Shown: positions 53,438 to 62,653 of the stretch, piece by piece
Layout of the letters: each line of letters begins with the position of its first letter
Numbering within the stretch: the stretch's first letter is position 1
Source of the DNA: Streptomyces macrolidinus
GTDB lineage: Bacteria > Actinomycetota > Actinomycetes > Streptomycetales > Streptomycetaceae
Direction: 5' to 3'
NCBI RefSeq assembly: GCF_023887685.1
Contig: NZ_JAMWMR010000030.1
Coordinates: 1-64,000 of the forward strand
DNA: 64,000 nt
Notes under the pieces: generated by a model
What the model was told of the DNA's origin: nothing
What the model saw: the letters and a program-made list of their open reading frames with translations, nothing else
The model's database searches: none
Program-made: the position numbers and the translations under genes

Positions 53438-53806
53438 CTACTCGGCCAGGGCCGCGTCCAGCGTCTCGTGGACGGTGAAGACGGCCTCCGCCCCGGTGAT
53501 CTCGAACACCCGGGCCACCACCGGCAGCATGCCCGCCAGATGGACTCCGCCGCCCGCGGCCTCGGCCTTCAGCCGGGCGCCGAGCAGGACGTTGAGTCCG
53601 GTGGAGTCACAGAACTCCAGTCGTGAACAGTTCACGACCAGCCGTGAGAACCCCTTGGCGAGGCAGTCTTCGAGCGGTTCGCGCAGCAGATCGGCGGTGT
53701 GGTGATCCAGCTCACCCGCCGGGGTCACAACAGCGCTCGTGCCCTCCTGCCGCACCTCGACCAGAAGCCGGCCCGACTGTGCGCTGCCGACCGTCCCGCG
53801 GTCCAT
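53438..53806 (-). CDS. Anti-anti-sigma factor, STAS domain
   Basis: A 122-residue STAS protein: VTPAGELDHHTADLLREPL and LVVNCSRLEFCDSTGLNVLL, with the phosphoacceptor Ser in CDSTG. It should sequester the HATPase anti-sigma factor when unphosphorylated. ATG at 53806 is favoured by GGGAGAGAGACGG; an ATG at 53848 (14 residues longer) has a more distant AGGAAG. It is upstream of the anti-sigma gene by 255 bp and divergent from the sigma gene. It resembles ArsI of the SigI system, from memory. Confidence 0.85.
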   Translation of the reverse strand: MDRGTVGSAQSGRLLVEVRQEGTSAVVTPAGELDHHTADLLREPLEDCLAKGFSRLVVNCSRLEFCDSTGLNVLLGARLKAEAAGGGVHLAGMLPVVARVFEITGAEAVFTVHETLDAALAE

Positions 53807-54057
53807 GCCGTCTCTCTCCCGACCGTTGTCGATGTTGCTGGACGCCATCGAACACTACGCCTTCCTCACACCTCCCGGACACCCGAACAACCCCTCAAAT
53901 TCGGACATTTCACCGCAGAGCTCACTTGCGACAGGCCTGTGAAACCGGGTAGGGCTAGTAGGGACACCTACTCGACACGGCCGGCTTCGGAGGCGCCGCA
54001 CACCGCACTGCACGTATTGGCATCGGCGGCCATACGCCGAGAACGATGGAGGACATC

Positions 54058-54963
54058 ATGTCACCCCGGCTCGACGCATCGCAGCCCCAGAGGGCGACGT
54101 CGGCACCCTCACCGCAACGACCGGACCACGACCCCGTGGACGGCTCGACGGAAGGCGCACTCGCCGGACTCCCGGAGATCCCCCCGTACGACGAGGTGGG
54201 CCCCGTGGACGCACGGGCCCTGTCCAAGACGCTCTTCGAACGGCTGGAGTCTCTCGAAGAGGGCACGCACGACTACGCGTACGTCCGCAACACACTCGTC
54301 GAACTGAACCTCGCCCTGGTGAAGTTCGCCGCCTCCCGCTTCCGCTCGCGCAGCGAACCGATGGAGGACATCATCCAGGTCGGCACGATCGGCCTGATCA
54401 AGGCGATCGACCGCTTCGAACTCAGCCGAGGCGTCGAGTTCCCCACCTTCGCGATGCCGACGATCATCGGCGAGATCAAGCGCTTCTTCCGCGACACGTC
54501 GTGGTCCGTACGCGTCCCGCGCAGGCTCCAGGAACTCCGCCTCGACCTGGCGAAGGCCGGTGACGAACTGGCGCAGCAGCTCGATCGGGCCCCCACCGTG
54601 GCCGAGTTGGCGCATCGCCTCGGCCTCTCGGACGACGAGGTCATCGAGGGCATGGCGGCGTCGAACGCCTACACGGCGAGTTCGCTCGACGCGCAGCCCG
54701 AGGAGGACGACTCCGAGGGCGCACTCGCGGACCGCATCGGCTACGAGGACCACGGCCTCGAAGGCATCGAGTACGTCGAGTCGTTGAAGCCCCTGATCGC
54801 CGAACTCCCGCACCGCGACCGCAAGATCCTCTCCCTGCGATTCGTGGCGAACATGACCCAGTCGGAGATCGGCGACGAACTGGGCATCTCCCAGATGCAT
54901 GTGTCCCGCCTGCTGTCCCGGACGCTGGTACGCCTACGGAAGGGACTCACGCTCGAGGAGTGA
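54058..54963 (+). CDS. SigB/SigF-family RNA polymerase sigma factor
   Basis: A 301-residue sigma factor: regions 2 (ALVKFAASRFRSRSEPMEDI, GTIGLIKAIDRFELSRG, TFAMPTIIGEIKRFF), 3 and 4 (HRDRKILSLRFVANMTQSEI, GISQMHVSRLLSRTL) are complete, with a variable N-terminus of about 50 residues. It is a SigB-type stress/development sigma. The ATG at 54058 directly follows GATGGAGG, the RBS that rules out the ATG at 54046. With the divergent STAS and HATPase genes it probably forms a SigI-like partner-switching unit. Confidence 0.92.
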   Translation: MSPRLDASQPQRATSAPSPQRPDHDPVDGSTEGALAGLPEIPPYDEVGPVDARALSKTLFERLESLEEGTHDYAYVRNTLVELNLALVKFAASRFRSRSEPMEDIIQVGTIGLIKAIDRFELSRGVEFPTFAMPTIIGEIKRFFRDTSWSVRVPRRLQELRLDLAKAGDELAQQLDRAPTVAELAHRLGLSDDEVIEGMAASNAYTASSLDAQPEEDDSEGALADRIGYEDHGLEGIEYVESLKPLIAELPHRDRKILSLRFVANMTQSEIGDELGISQMHVSRLLSRTLVRLRKGLTLEE

Positions 54964-54975
54964 CGACTTCCCGAC

Positions 54976-55016
54976 CACGTCACGGCCCCCGGCGTCATAC
55001 CGGGGGCCGTGACGTG
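54976..55016. terminator. Strong bidirectional terminator hairpin
   Basis: Perfect 17-bp inverted repeat: CACGTCACGGCCCCCGG (54976-54992), 7-nt loop, exact complement to 55016. It lies between the sigma gene and the convergent hutI. Confidence 0.92.
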
Positions 55017-55042
55017 TGCGCACCGCTGGGGCGCGCGCGACG

Positions 55043-56215
55043 TCAGATCTCGCGCACTCCTCGCCGCCACACCCCGCTGACCAGCGGGACGCCCGGCCGG
55101 TAGGCCAGGTGGACATGGCTCGGTGCGTCGAGGAGGGCCAGGTCCGCGTACGCGCCGGGGGTGAGGCGGCCGATGTCCGTGCGGCGCAGGGCCTTCGCTC
55201 CGCCCGCCGTGGCCGACCAGAGCGCCTCGTCCGGGGTCATCCGCATGTCCCGTACGGCGAGCGCGATGCAGAACGGCACCGAGGACGTGAAGGACGAGCC
55301 GGGGTTGCAGTCCGTCGACAGGGCCACCGTCACGCCCGCGTCCAGCAGGCGGCGGGCGTCGGGCCACTCGGCGCGGGTGGAGAACTCGGCGCCGGGCAGG
55401 AGCGTGGCGACCGTACGGCTGTGCGCAAGCGCGTCCACGTCCGCGTCCGTCAGGTGGGTGCAGTGGTCGGCGCTGGCCGCGTCGAGTTCGACGGCGAGCT
55501 GTACGCCGGGGCCGTACGACAGTTGGTTGGCGTGGATGCGCGGCTGGAGGCCCTTCGCGCGGCCCGCGGTGAGGATCGCGCGCGCCTGGTCGCCGTCGAA
55601 GGCGCCCTTCTCGCAGAAGACGTCGATCCACCGGGCGTGCGGCGCGCAGGCGTCGAGCATCTCGCCGGTGACCAGGGCCACGTATGCGGCCGGGTCGTCG
55701 GCGTAGTCCGGGGAGACGATGTGCGCGCCGAGGTAGGTGACTTCGTCGGTGTGCGCGGCGGCGATGCGCAGGGCGCGTGCCTCGTCCTCGACCGTGAGGC
55801 CGTAGCCGGACTTCGTCTCCAGCGTGGTGGTGCCCTGGCGGAGAGCCTCGGCGAGGTAGCGGACGAGGCCCTCCTCCAGCTCCGCGTCCGTCGCGGCCCG
55901 TGTCGCCGCCACGGTCGTACGGATGCCGCCCGCCGAGTAACCGCGGCCCGACATCCGGGCGTTGAACTCCTGTGTGCGGTCGCCCGCGAAGACGAGGTGG
56001 GAGTGGGAGTCCACGAAGCCCGGGATCACCGCCCGGCCACCGGCGTCGACCCGATTGTCAGTGGCGGGTGCTTTGCTTGATTCACCGGTCCACGCGATGC
56101 GGTCGCCGTCGATGACGACGGCCGCGTCCTGGATCAGCCCGAGCGGAGAAGCGTCACCGAGGGAGGGATCGTTGGTGACCAGGCTGGCGATGTTGGTGAT
56201 GACCGTGCTGCTCAT
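55043..56215 (-). CDS. hutI: Imidazolonepropionase
   Basis: A 390-residue amidohydrolase that opens imidazolone propionate to N-formimidoyl-glutamate, third step of histidine breakdown. Metal ligands in FVDSHSHLVFAG (H71, H73) and STDCNPGSS (D302), plus TTTLETKSGYGL and HANQLSYGPG. ATG at 56215 follows GAGGAA; the long upstream frame overlaps hutF in another frame and is rejected. It is last in the hutU-M20-hutF-hutI set. Confidence 0.95.
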   Translation of the reverse strand: MSSTVITNIASLVTNDPSLGDASPLGLIQDAAVVIDGDRIAWTGESSKAPATDNRVDAGGRAVIPGFVDSHSHLVFAGDRTQEFNARMSGRGYSAGGIRTTVAATRAATDAELEEGLVRYLAEALRQGTTTLETKSGYGLTVEDEARALRIAAAHTDEVTYLGAHIVSPDYADDPAAYVALVTGEMLDACAPHARWIDVFCEKGAFDGDQARAILTAGRAKGLQPRIHANQLSYGPGVQLAVELDAASADHCTHLTDADVDALAHSRTVATLLPGAEFSTRAEWPDARRLLDAGVTVALSTDCNPGSSFTSSVPFCIALAVRDMRMTPDEALWSATAGGAKALRRTDIGRLTPGAYADLALLDAPSHVHLAYRPGVPLVSGVWRRGVREI

Positions 56216-56247
56216 GGGTTCCTCGTGGGTGGGACGGGGAGCGGGTG

Positions 56248-57606
56248 TCAGGTGCGCAGGGCTGCTACGGCGTCCGCAAGCGCCCGCGCCGCATCCGGTA
56301 CGAGGGCGTGCGCCCCGTCGCGGACGACCTGTCGGCCACCCACGACCGTATGCCGTACGTCCGCTGCCGTCGCGGCGAATACGGCCGTCTCGGCGCCCAG
56401 CCGCGGCGGTGGGCCCGCGGTTCTGACCGAGTCCAGCGCGATCGTCGTGAAGTCGGCGAGCGCTCCGGGCTTCAGGGTGCCCGCGTCCTGCCAGCCGAGC
56501 GCGGCGTGCCCGGTGGCCGTGGCGGCCCGCAGCAGGGCCGCTGCCGTCCAGTGGCCGCGGGTGCGGGTGCGCAGCCGCTCGTTCAGCTCCATCGCGCGGG
56601 CCTCCTCGAGGAGGTCGATGACGGCGTGGCTGTCGGAACCGAGGCTGAGCGGGGAGCCCGCGGACTGAAGGGCTCTGGCCGGGCCGATGCCGTCGGCGAG
56701 GTCCCGTTCGGTGGTCGGGCACATGCAGGTGCCGGTGGACGTGGAGCCGATCAGCGCGATGTCCTCGTCCGTGAGGTGCGTGTTGTGGACCCCGGTGGTG
56801 CGTGGCCCGAGGACGCCGTGCTCGGCGAGGAGGCGGGTGGGGGTGCAGCCGTGGGCCTCCTGGCAGGCCTCGTTCTCCGCCGTCTGCTCCGAGAGGTGGA
56901 CATGGAGCGGGGCCCGCCGCTCCTCGGACCAGCGCGCCACTGTCGCCAACTGCCCTGCGGGCACGGCCCGTACGGAGTGGACGGCCGCTCCGATCCGTGC
57001 GTGATCCCGTTCCTTGAGAACTGAACAGCGTTCGGCCCAGGCCTCGGCCGTACCGTCGGAGAAGCGGAGTTGGTGGGGGGTGGGGGGCTGCCCGAAGCCG
57101 GAGGAGAGGTAGGCGGTGTCGAGGAGGGTGATGCGGATACCGGCTTCGGCGGCGGCGGCGATGAGCGCCTCGCCCATGGCGTTGGGGTCGGTGTACGGGG
57201 TGCCGCCCGGCGCGTGGTGCACATAGTGGAACTCACCGACGGCGGTGATGCCGGCCAGCGCCATCTCCGCGTACACGGCACGGGCCAGTGCGTGGTAGGT
57301 GTCCGGGGTCAGCCGCTCGGCGACCGCGTACATGACCTCGCGCCAGGTCCAGAACGTGCCGGAGCCGACCTGGACGGTGCCGCGCAGGGCGCGGTGGAAG
57401 GCATGCGAGTGGGCGTTGGCCAGGCCGGGGAGGGTGAGTCCGCGCAGGATCTCGGCGCCGGGGGGCGGGGTGGCGACGCCAGTGCGCACGGCCGTGATGC
57501 GGCCGTCGGAGCCCGCGGCGGAGCCGCTCGGTGTCACGGTCAGGGTGACGCCTGGCTCGACGGCGCCGTCGAGCCAGGCGTGTTCCAGCCAGTACGTCCG
57601 GGTCAC
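56248..57606 (-). CDS. hutF: N-formimidoyl-L-glutamate deiminase
   Basis: A 452-residue amidohydrolase: GLANAHSHAFHRALRG with metal His, GVHNTHLTDEDIAL, MCPTTERDLADG and LGSDSHAVIDLLEEAR. It releases ammonia from N-formimidoyl-glutamate to give N-formyl-glutamate, the five-step branch of histidine degradation. GTG at 57606 overlaps the M20 gene stop by four bases; the longer 800-residue frame is an artefact of the GC-rich antisense register. Confidence 0.93.
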   Translation of the reverse strand: MTRTYWLEHAWLDGAVEPGVTLTVTPSGSAAGSDGRITAVRTGVATPPPGAEILRGLTLPGLANAHSHAFHRALRGTVQVGSGTFWTWREVMYAVAERLTPDTYHALARAVYAEMALAGITAVGEFHYVHHAPGGTPYTDPNAMGEALIAAAAEAGIRITLLDTAYLSSGFGQPPTPHQLRFSDGTAEAWAERCSVLKERDHARIGAAVHSVRAVPAGQLATVARWSEERRAPLHVHLSEQTAENEACQEAHGCTPTRLLAEHGVLGPRTTGVHNTHLTDEDIALIGSTSTGTCMCPTTERDLADGIGPARALQSAGSPLSLGSDSHAVIDLLEEARAMELNERLRTRTRGHWTAAALLRAATATGHAALGWQDAGTLKPGALADFTTIALDSVRTAGPPPRLGAETAVFAATAADVRHTVVGGRQVVRDGAHALVPDAARALADAVAALRT

Positions 57607-58820
57607 CGGCCCACCAGCCCTTCCAGTACGTCCGCGAGGGCGCTCACCCCGGCCAGGCAGTCGTCCTCGGCGGCGCGTTCGGCCGGGGAGTGCGAGACGC
57701 CCGTGGGGTTGCGTACGAACAGCATGGCGGTCGGGATGCTCGCTGCGAGGATCCCGGCGTCGTGTCCCGCTCCGGTGCCGAGGACGGGCACGGTCAGGTC
57801 GGTGTCCTTGCCGAGGATGCGGGCCAGTTCGTCGCGCAGCGCGTGGTCGAACTCCACGACGGGGGTGAACGACTCGCGGACGACGTCGAGTTCGACGCCC
57901 TGGCTGTCCGCGTGGGCGCGGGCCGCCTTCTCGATGCCGCCCACGACGGTGTCGAGGCGCTCCTGGTCGGCGGCGCGGGAGTCGAGCCAGCCGCGGACCC
58001 GGGAGGGGATGGCGTTGACGCCGCCCGGCTCGACGGCGATCTTGCCGAAGGTGGCGACGGCGCCCGCGCGTTCGGCCTCGCGGCGGGCGGCCAGGACGGT
58101 CTCGGCGTAGGACAGCATGGGGTCGTGGCGGTCGCCGAGCCGTGTCGTCCCCGCGTGGTTGGCCTCGCCGCGGAAGTCGAACCGCCAGCGCCCGTGCGGC
58201 CAGATGGCGCCGGCCACGCCCACGGGGTCGCCGCTCAGGTCGAGGGCCCGGCCCTGCTCGACGTGCAGTTCGACGAACGCGCCGATCCGGCCGAGCCGTT
58301 CGGGGTCGGCTCCGATGGCGTCGGGGTCGTATCCGGCGGCCTCCATGGCCCGCGGCAGGGTGACGCCGTCGGCGTCGGTCAGCCGGTGCGCCTGCTCGCG
58401 GGTGAGCTGCCCGGAGGTGAGCCGGGACCCGACGCAGGCGAGCCCGAACCGGGCGCCCTCCTCGTCGCCGAAGTTGACGATGGCGAAGGGCTTGGCGAAC
58501 TCGACGCCGCGCGCCCGTAGTTCGTCGTAGGCGGCGAAGGAGGAGACCACGCCTAGGGGCCCGTCGAAGGCGCCGCCGTCCGGGACGGAGTCCAGATGGG
58601 ACCCGGTGACGACGGCGTCCCCCGCGGCGGGGTCGCCGAGCCAGGCCCACTGGTTGCCGTTCCGGTCGACCTCGTAGGCGAGCCCGCGGGTCTCGGCCTG
58701 CTCCTCGAACCAGGCCCGGCAGTCGGCGTCGGCGCCGCTCCAGGCGAAGCGGCGGTAGCCGCCGGAGTCACGGCTGCGGCCGATCGGCAGCAACTGCGCC
58801 CACATGCTGTGGAAGGTCAC
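57603..58820 (-). CDS. M20-family allantoate/N-carbamoyl amidohydrolase-type enzyme; candidate N-formylglutamate deformylase
   Basis: A 405-residue zinc hydrolase. GSHLDSVPDGGAFDGPLGVV contains two metal ligands and the catalytic Asp; FGDEEGARFGLACVGSR and VELHVEQGRAL follow; a dimerisation domain lies in 210-320; GAGHDAGIL and SHSPAERA close the site. The family hydrolyses N-carbamoyl or ureido acids. Inside the hut operon the missing step is N-formylglutamate hydrolysis (HutG), so this enzyme may do it; that is inference. GTG start and 3' end overlap both neighbours by four bases. Confidence 0.85.
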   Translation of the reverse strand: MTFHSMWAQLLPIGRSRDSGGYRRFAWSGADADCRAWFEEQAETRGLAYEVDRNGNQWAWLGDPAAGDAVVTGSHLDSVPDGGAFDGPLGVVSSFAAYDELRARGVEFAKPFAIVNFGDEEGARFGLACVGSRLTSGQLTREQAHRLTDADGVTLPRAMEAAGYDPDAIGADPERLGRIGAFVELHVEQGRALDLSGDPVGVAGAIWPHGRWRFDFRGEANHAGTTRLGDRHDPMLSYAETVLAARREAERAGAVATFGKIAVEPGGVNAIPSRVRGWLDSRAADQERLDTVVGGIEKAARAHADSQGVELDVVRESFTPVVEFDHALRDELARILGKDTDLTVPVLGTGAGHDAGILAASIPTAMLFVRNPTGVSHSPAERAAEDDCLAGVSALADVLEGLVGR

Positions 58821-60481
58821 GCGTCGTCACCCTCGCGCATCGGGACGCGCACGTCCCGCTCCTCGGCCACCGACTCGGCGATGTCGTATCCGGCGTCGAC
58901 ATGCCGGATGACGCCCATGCCCGGGTCGTTGGTGAGGACCCGGCGGATCTTCTCCCCGGCGAGCTTCGTGCCGTCGGCGACGGTCACCTGCCCGGCGTGC
59001 AGGGAGCGGCCCATGCCGACCCCGCCGCCGTGGTGGACGGACACCCACGAGGCGCCGGAGGCGACGTTCACCATCGCGTTCAGCAGCGGCCAGTCGGCGA
59101 TGGCGTCCGAGCCGTCGAGCATGGCCTCCGTCTCGCGGTAGGGCGAGGCGACGGAGCCGCAGTCGAGGTGGTCGCGGCCGATGACGACTGGCGCGGTGAG
59201 TTCACCACTGGCCACCATGTCGTTGAACCGCTCGCCGGCCCGGTCCCGTTCGCCGTAGCCGAGCCAGCAGATCCGGGCGGGCAGGCCCTGGAAGTGGACG
59301 CGCTCGCCGGCCAGCTTGATCCAGCGCGCGAGGGACTCGTTCTCGGGGAACAGGTCGAGGATCGCCCGGTCGGTCCGGGCGATGTCGGCCGGGTCGCCGG
59401 ACAGCGCCGCCCACCGGAAGGGGCCCTTGCCCTCGCAGAACAGCGGCCGGATATAGGCGGGTACGAAGCCGGGGAAGGCGAACGCCCGGTCGTATCCGGC
59501 GAGTTGGGCCTCGCCGCGGATGGAGTTGCCGTAGTCGAAGACCTCGGCGCCCGCGTCCTGGAAGCCGACCATCGCCTCGACGTGCCGGGCCATGGACTCC
59601 CGGGCGCGGGTGGTGAATCCGGCCGGGTCCTTGGCGGCGCTGTCGGCCATGTCCTCGAAGGCGACGCCGGTCGGCAGGTACGACAGCGGGTCGTGGGCCG
59701 AGGTCTGGTCGGTGACGATGTCGATGGGGGCGCCCATGGCCAGCAGTTGCGGGACGAGGTCGGCGGCGTTGCCGAGGACGCCGATGGACAGCGGGCGGCG
59801 GGCGTCGCGTGCCTCGACGGCCAGTTGGAGGGCGTGGTCCAGGGAGTCGGCCTGCACATCGAGATACCGGTGCTCGATGCGGCGCTCGATGGCGCGCGGG
59901 TCGCAGTCGATGCAGAGCGCGACGCCGTCGTTCATGGTGACGGCGAGCGGCTGGGCGCCGCCCATGCCGCCCAGGCCCGCGGTCAGGGTGATCGTGCCGG
60001 CCAGCGAGCCGCCGAACTTCTTCGCGGCGACGGCGGCGAAGGTCTCGTAGGTGCCCTGGAGGATGCCCTGGGTGCCGATGTAGATCCAGGAACCGGCGGT
60101 CATCTGCCCGTACATGGTCAGGCCGAGGGCCTCCAAGCGGCGGAACTCCTCCCAGGTCGCCCAGTCGCCGACCAGGTTGGAGTTGGCGATCAGGACCCGC
60201 GGCGCCCACTCGTGGGTCTGCATCACGCCGACGGGGCGGCCGGACTGGACGAGCATCGTCTCGTCCTGCTTGAGGGTGCGCAGGGTGCGGACCATCGCGT
60301 CGAAGGAGCGCCAGTCGCGCGCGGCCTTGCCGGTGCCGCCGTAGACGACGAGCTTGTCGGGATGCTCGGCGACCTCCGGGTCGAGGTTGTTCTGGAGCAT
60401 CCGCAGGGCGGCTTCCTGCTGCCATCCCAGGGCGCTCAGTTCCGTACCGCGCGGCGCTCGAACGGGCCGGGGTCCTGACAT
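58817..60481 (-). CDS. hutU: Urocanate hydratase
   Basis: A 554-residue NAD-dependent urocanase: VYGGTGKAARDW, YGQMTAGSWIYIGTQGI, TAGLGGMGGAQPLAV, CGSVASPYRETEAM and HHGGGVGMGRS. It adds water to urocanate to make imidazolonepropionate. The ATG at 60481 follows GGGAGGCAGACC; the 22-residue longer N-terminus has no RBS. It is first in the operon. Histidine ammonia-lyase (hutH) is not in this window. A candidate promoter lies at 60548-60576. Confidence 0.97.
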   Translation of the reverse strand: MSGPRPVRAPRGTELSALGWQQEAALRMLQNNLDPEVAEHPDKLVVYGGTGKAARDWRSFDAMVRTLRTLKQDETMLVQSGRPVGVMQTHEWAPRVLIANSNLVGDWATWEEFRRLEALGLTMYGQMTAGSWIYIGTQGILQGTYETFAAVAAKKFGGSLAGTITLTAGLGGMGGAQPLAVTMNDGVALCIDCDPRAIERRIEHRYLDVQADSLDHALQLAVEARDARRPLSIGVLGNAADLVPQLLAMGAPIDIVTDQTSAHDPLSYLPTGVAFEDMADSAAKDPAGFTTRARESMARHVEAMVGFQDAGAEVFDYGNSIRGEAQLAGYDRAFAFPGFVPAYIRPLFCEGKGPFRWAALSGDPADIARTDRAILDLFPENESLARWIKLAGERVHFQGLPARICWLGYGERDRAGERFNDMVASGELTAPVVIGRDHLDCGSVASPYRETEAMLDGSDAIADWPLLNAMVNVASGASWVSVHHGGGVGMGRSLHAGQVTVADGTKLAGEKIRRVLTNDPGMGVIRHVDAGYDIAESVAEERDVRVPMREGDDA

Positions 60482-60547
60482 GGTCTGCCTCCCGATGGAC
60501 ACCCCGCACACCCGACGGCGCGCAGGACAAGTGCAGTCGTTATTCAC

Positions 60548-60576
60548 ATCCTGGCCACCTGAATAGACCTAGTCAA
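60548..60576 (-). promoter_or_regulatory. Candidate promoter of the hut operon
   Basis: On the minus strand TTGACT (60576-60571), 17-bp spacer, CAGGAT (60553-60548). The predicted start near 60541 gives a leader of about 60 nt. An imperfect palindrome GACCTAGTC overlaps the -35 and could be a repressor site. Confidence 0.5.
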
Positions 60577-60666
60577 TACCTTCGGGTGCCAGCGGTGCGG
60601 CGACGGGGGATGTTTGGCTGGATGCATGACCGCAGAAGGCGACACGAGAGCGGGGGCGCGGTGACG

Positions 60667-62052
60667 ATGAGGGACGACGGGACGGGCACGACGGCCGAGA
60701 CCGGGCACGCGGCGCAGGCGGACAGCGGGCGCGCGGCACGGCGGGACGAGGCCGTACGCGGCGCGGTCGCCCAGGGCCTGGTGGGAGCGGAGGCGCCCCT
60801 GGTCGGGCTGCTGGACATCACGGGGATACGGGACTCCGCGGCGGAGCTGCGCGCGGCGTTCGACGCGGTGGTCCCCGCGGGCACGCCGGTGCTGCACGCC
60901 TTCGCGGTGAAGGCGTCACCGCTCGTACCGGTGCTGCGACTGCTGAGCGAGGCCGGGCTCGGCGCGGAGGTGGCCAGCCCCGGCGAGCTGGCGCTGGCCC
61001 GCGCGGCCGGGGTGGCGCCGCGGCGGACCGTCCTCGACTCGCCCGCCAAGACGGCGGCGGAGCTGCGCGAGGCGCTGGCCCTGGGCATCGCCGTGAACGT
61101 GGACAGCCCGCAGGAGTTGGCGCGGCTGGACGCCCTGGTCTCCGCGACCCGCACGGACTCCCCTCTCGGGGTCCGGGTGAATCCGCAGATCGGGGCCGGT
61201 GCGATCGAGGCGCTGTCGACGGCGACGGCCACGTCCAAGTTCGGGGTGGCGCTGCGCGACGAGGGCGCGCGCGCCTGGGTGGTGCGCGCGTTCGCCGAGC
61301 GGCCCTGGCTGACGCGGCTGCACGCGCACTCCGGTTCGCAGGGCGTGCCGCTGACGCTGATGGCGCGGGGCATCGCGGAGACGTACGCGCTCGCCGAGGA
61401 GATCAACCGGCACGTGGGGCGGCGGCAGATCGACACGATCGACATCGGCGGCGGGCTGCACGTGAACTTCACCTCCGAGGCCACGACACCCACGTACGCG
61501 CAGTACGCGCGCCTGCTCACGGAGACGGTGCCGGGGCTGTTCGACGGGCGGTACGGGCTGGTCACCGAGTTCGGGCGGTCGCTGCTGGCCAAGCACGGGA
61601 CGCTGGTGGCGCGCGTGGAGTACGCCAAGAGCGCGGGCGGCCGGGCCGTCGCGGTCACGCACGCGGGCGTGCAGGTGGCCACCCGCACGGTGTACGCGCC
61701 GGCGTCCTGGCCGCTGCGGATCGCTGCGTACGACGCGCAGGGGCGCCCGAAGGAGGGGCCCGAGGTGGTGCAGGACGTGGCGGGACCGGCGTGCTTCGCG
61801 GGCGACCTGCTGGCCGAGGGGTACCGGCTGCCGCTGCTGGCGCAGGGCGACCACGTGGCGGCGCTGGACACCGGGGCGTACTACTTCGCGCACCACTACG
61901 CGTACAACTCCCTGGCGCGGCCGGGGGTGTACGGCTACGCGCGGGACGCGAGCGGGGAGATGCGGTTCGCTCTCGTACGGGAGCCGCAGACGGTCCAGGA
62001 GATCGTGGCGGAGTCGGGCGGAGGGCACGCGGACGCGCTGACGGCCCTGTGA
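60667..62052 (+). CDS. PLP-dependent fold-III decarboxylase (DapDC/ODC-like), substrate unclear
   Basis: A 461-residue protein. Lys82 in AFAVKASPLVPVL is the PLP lysine; HAHSGSQG, DIGGGLHVNF and VTEFGRSLLAKHG line the cofactor. The substrate loop reads GPACFAGDLLAEG and GAYYFAHHYAYN, whereas diaminopimelate decarboxylases usually have CESGD and a different GAY loop. So it may decarboxylate another amino acid or diamine. The start is uncertain: 60667 (ATG), 60661 (GTG) or upstream ATG codons; the region 60586-60660 is Arg-rich. Divergent from hutU. Confidence 0.8.
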   Translation: MRDDGTGTTAETGHAAQADSGRAARRDEAVRGAVAQGLVGAEAPLVGLLDITGIRDSAAELRAAFDAVVPAGTPVLHAFAVKASPLVPVLRLLSEAGLGAEVASPGELALARAAGVAPRRTVLDSPAKTAAELREALALGIAVNVDSPQELARLDALVSATRTDSPLGVRVNPQIGAGAIEALSTATATSKFGVALRDEGARAWVVRAFAERPWLTRLHAHSGSQGVPLTLMARGIAETYALAEEINRHVGRRQIDTIDIGGGLHVNFTSEATTPTYAQYARLLTETVPGLFDGRYGLVTEFGRSLLAKHGTLVARVEYAKSAGGRAVAVTHAGVQVATRTVYAPASWPLRIAAYDAQGRPKEGPEVVQDVAGPACFAGDLLAEGYRLPLLAQGDHVAALDTGAYYFAHHYAYNSLARPGVYGYARDASGEMRFALVREPQTVQEIVAESGGGHADALTAL

Positions 62053-62254
62053 CCTCGTCCGTGGGCAACTGCCCCGTATCGGTCGGCGCTCCTCGTCCGC
62101 GCTCCCCAACGCCCTTGTGGCGGAGGCTAATCGACTCACTCTAGTTACCCGGCGCATGTTCCACTGGAAAATGCCAGAAGCCTCACTCCCTCGCACACAC
62201 GTTGCGTAGCCTCTGCGTCACTCAGCCGTACCCGAGGTGGGGAGGGGAGCGACG

Positions 62255-62653
62255 GTGCCCGGAATCGACGAGTGCCTGCTGGAAGCCATGCGACTGCCCG
62301 GTGCCCGGGGCGCCGCGGTGGTCGACTGGACCAGCGGGCTCGCCCTGGGCACGGTCGGGGACTCCCCCGGCGGTGACCATGAGCGGACGGCGGCGGAGGC
62401 GGCGGAGCTGGCCCGGCTGGCCGCCGAGCACCGCGCATTCGCCCCGGAGGGCGATGCCGACTGGTCCGAGAACGCGTGCCCGGTCGAGGACCTGATCATC
62501 GCCAACCGGGACAGCTACCACCTGCTGCGGTTCGTCCCGACGACCTTCGACAGCAGCGTCTTCCTGCATCTGTGGCTGGCCCGCGAGGAGGGCAATCTGG
62601 CCCTCGCCCGGATACGGCTCGGCGAGATGGCCGGACGGCTGGTGCTGGGATGA
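62255..62653 (+). CDS. Roadblock/LC7-like protein
   Basis: A 132-residue cytoplasmic protein with the alternating helix-strand pattern of Roadblock/LC7 (MglB) proteins: ECLLEAMRLPGARGAAVVDW and TSGLALGTVGD, then YHLLRFVPTTFDSSVFLHLWL. Such proteins regulate small Ras-like GTPases. GTG at 62255 follows GGGGAGGGGAG; its stop overlaps the next start (ATGA). It heads a three-gene operon with a DUF4388-like protein and a second roadblock protein. Confidence 0.75.
   Translation: MPGIDECLLEAMRLPGARGAAVVDWTSGLALGTVGDSPGGDHERTAAEAAELARLAAEHRAFAPEGDADWSENACPVEDLIIANRDSYHLLRFVPTTFDSSVFLHLWLAREEGNLALARIRLGEMAGRLVLG

Noticed and set aside
53930..53955. SigB-type promoter (GGGTA) upstream of the sigma gene
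   Set aside because: GGGTAG is present at 53947 but no matching -35 element at the right distance was seen.
56248..58650. An 800-residue frame covering hutF and part of the M20 gene
   Set aside because: The upstream half is Arg/Gly/Pro-rich antisense-type sequence; hutF starts at the GTG overlapping the M20 stop.
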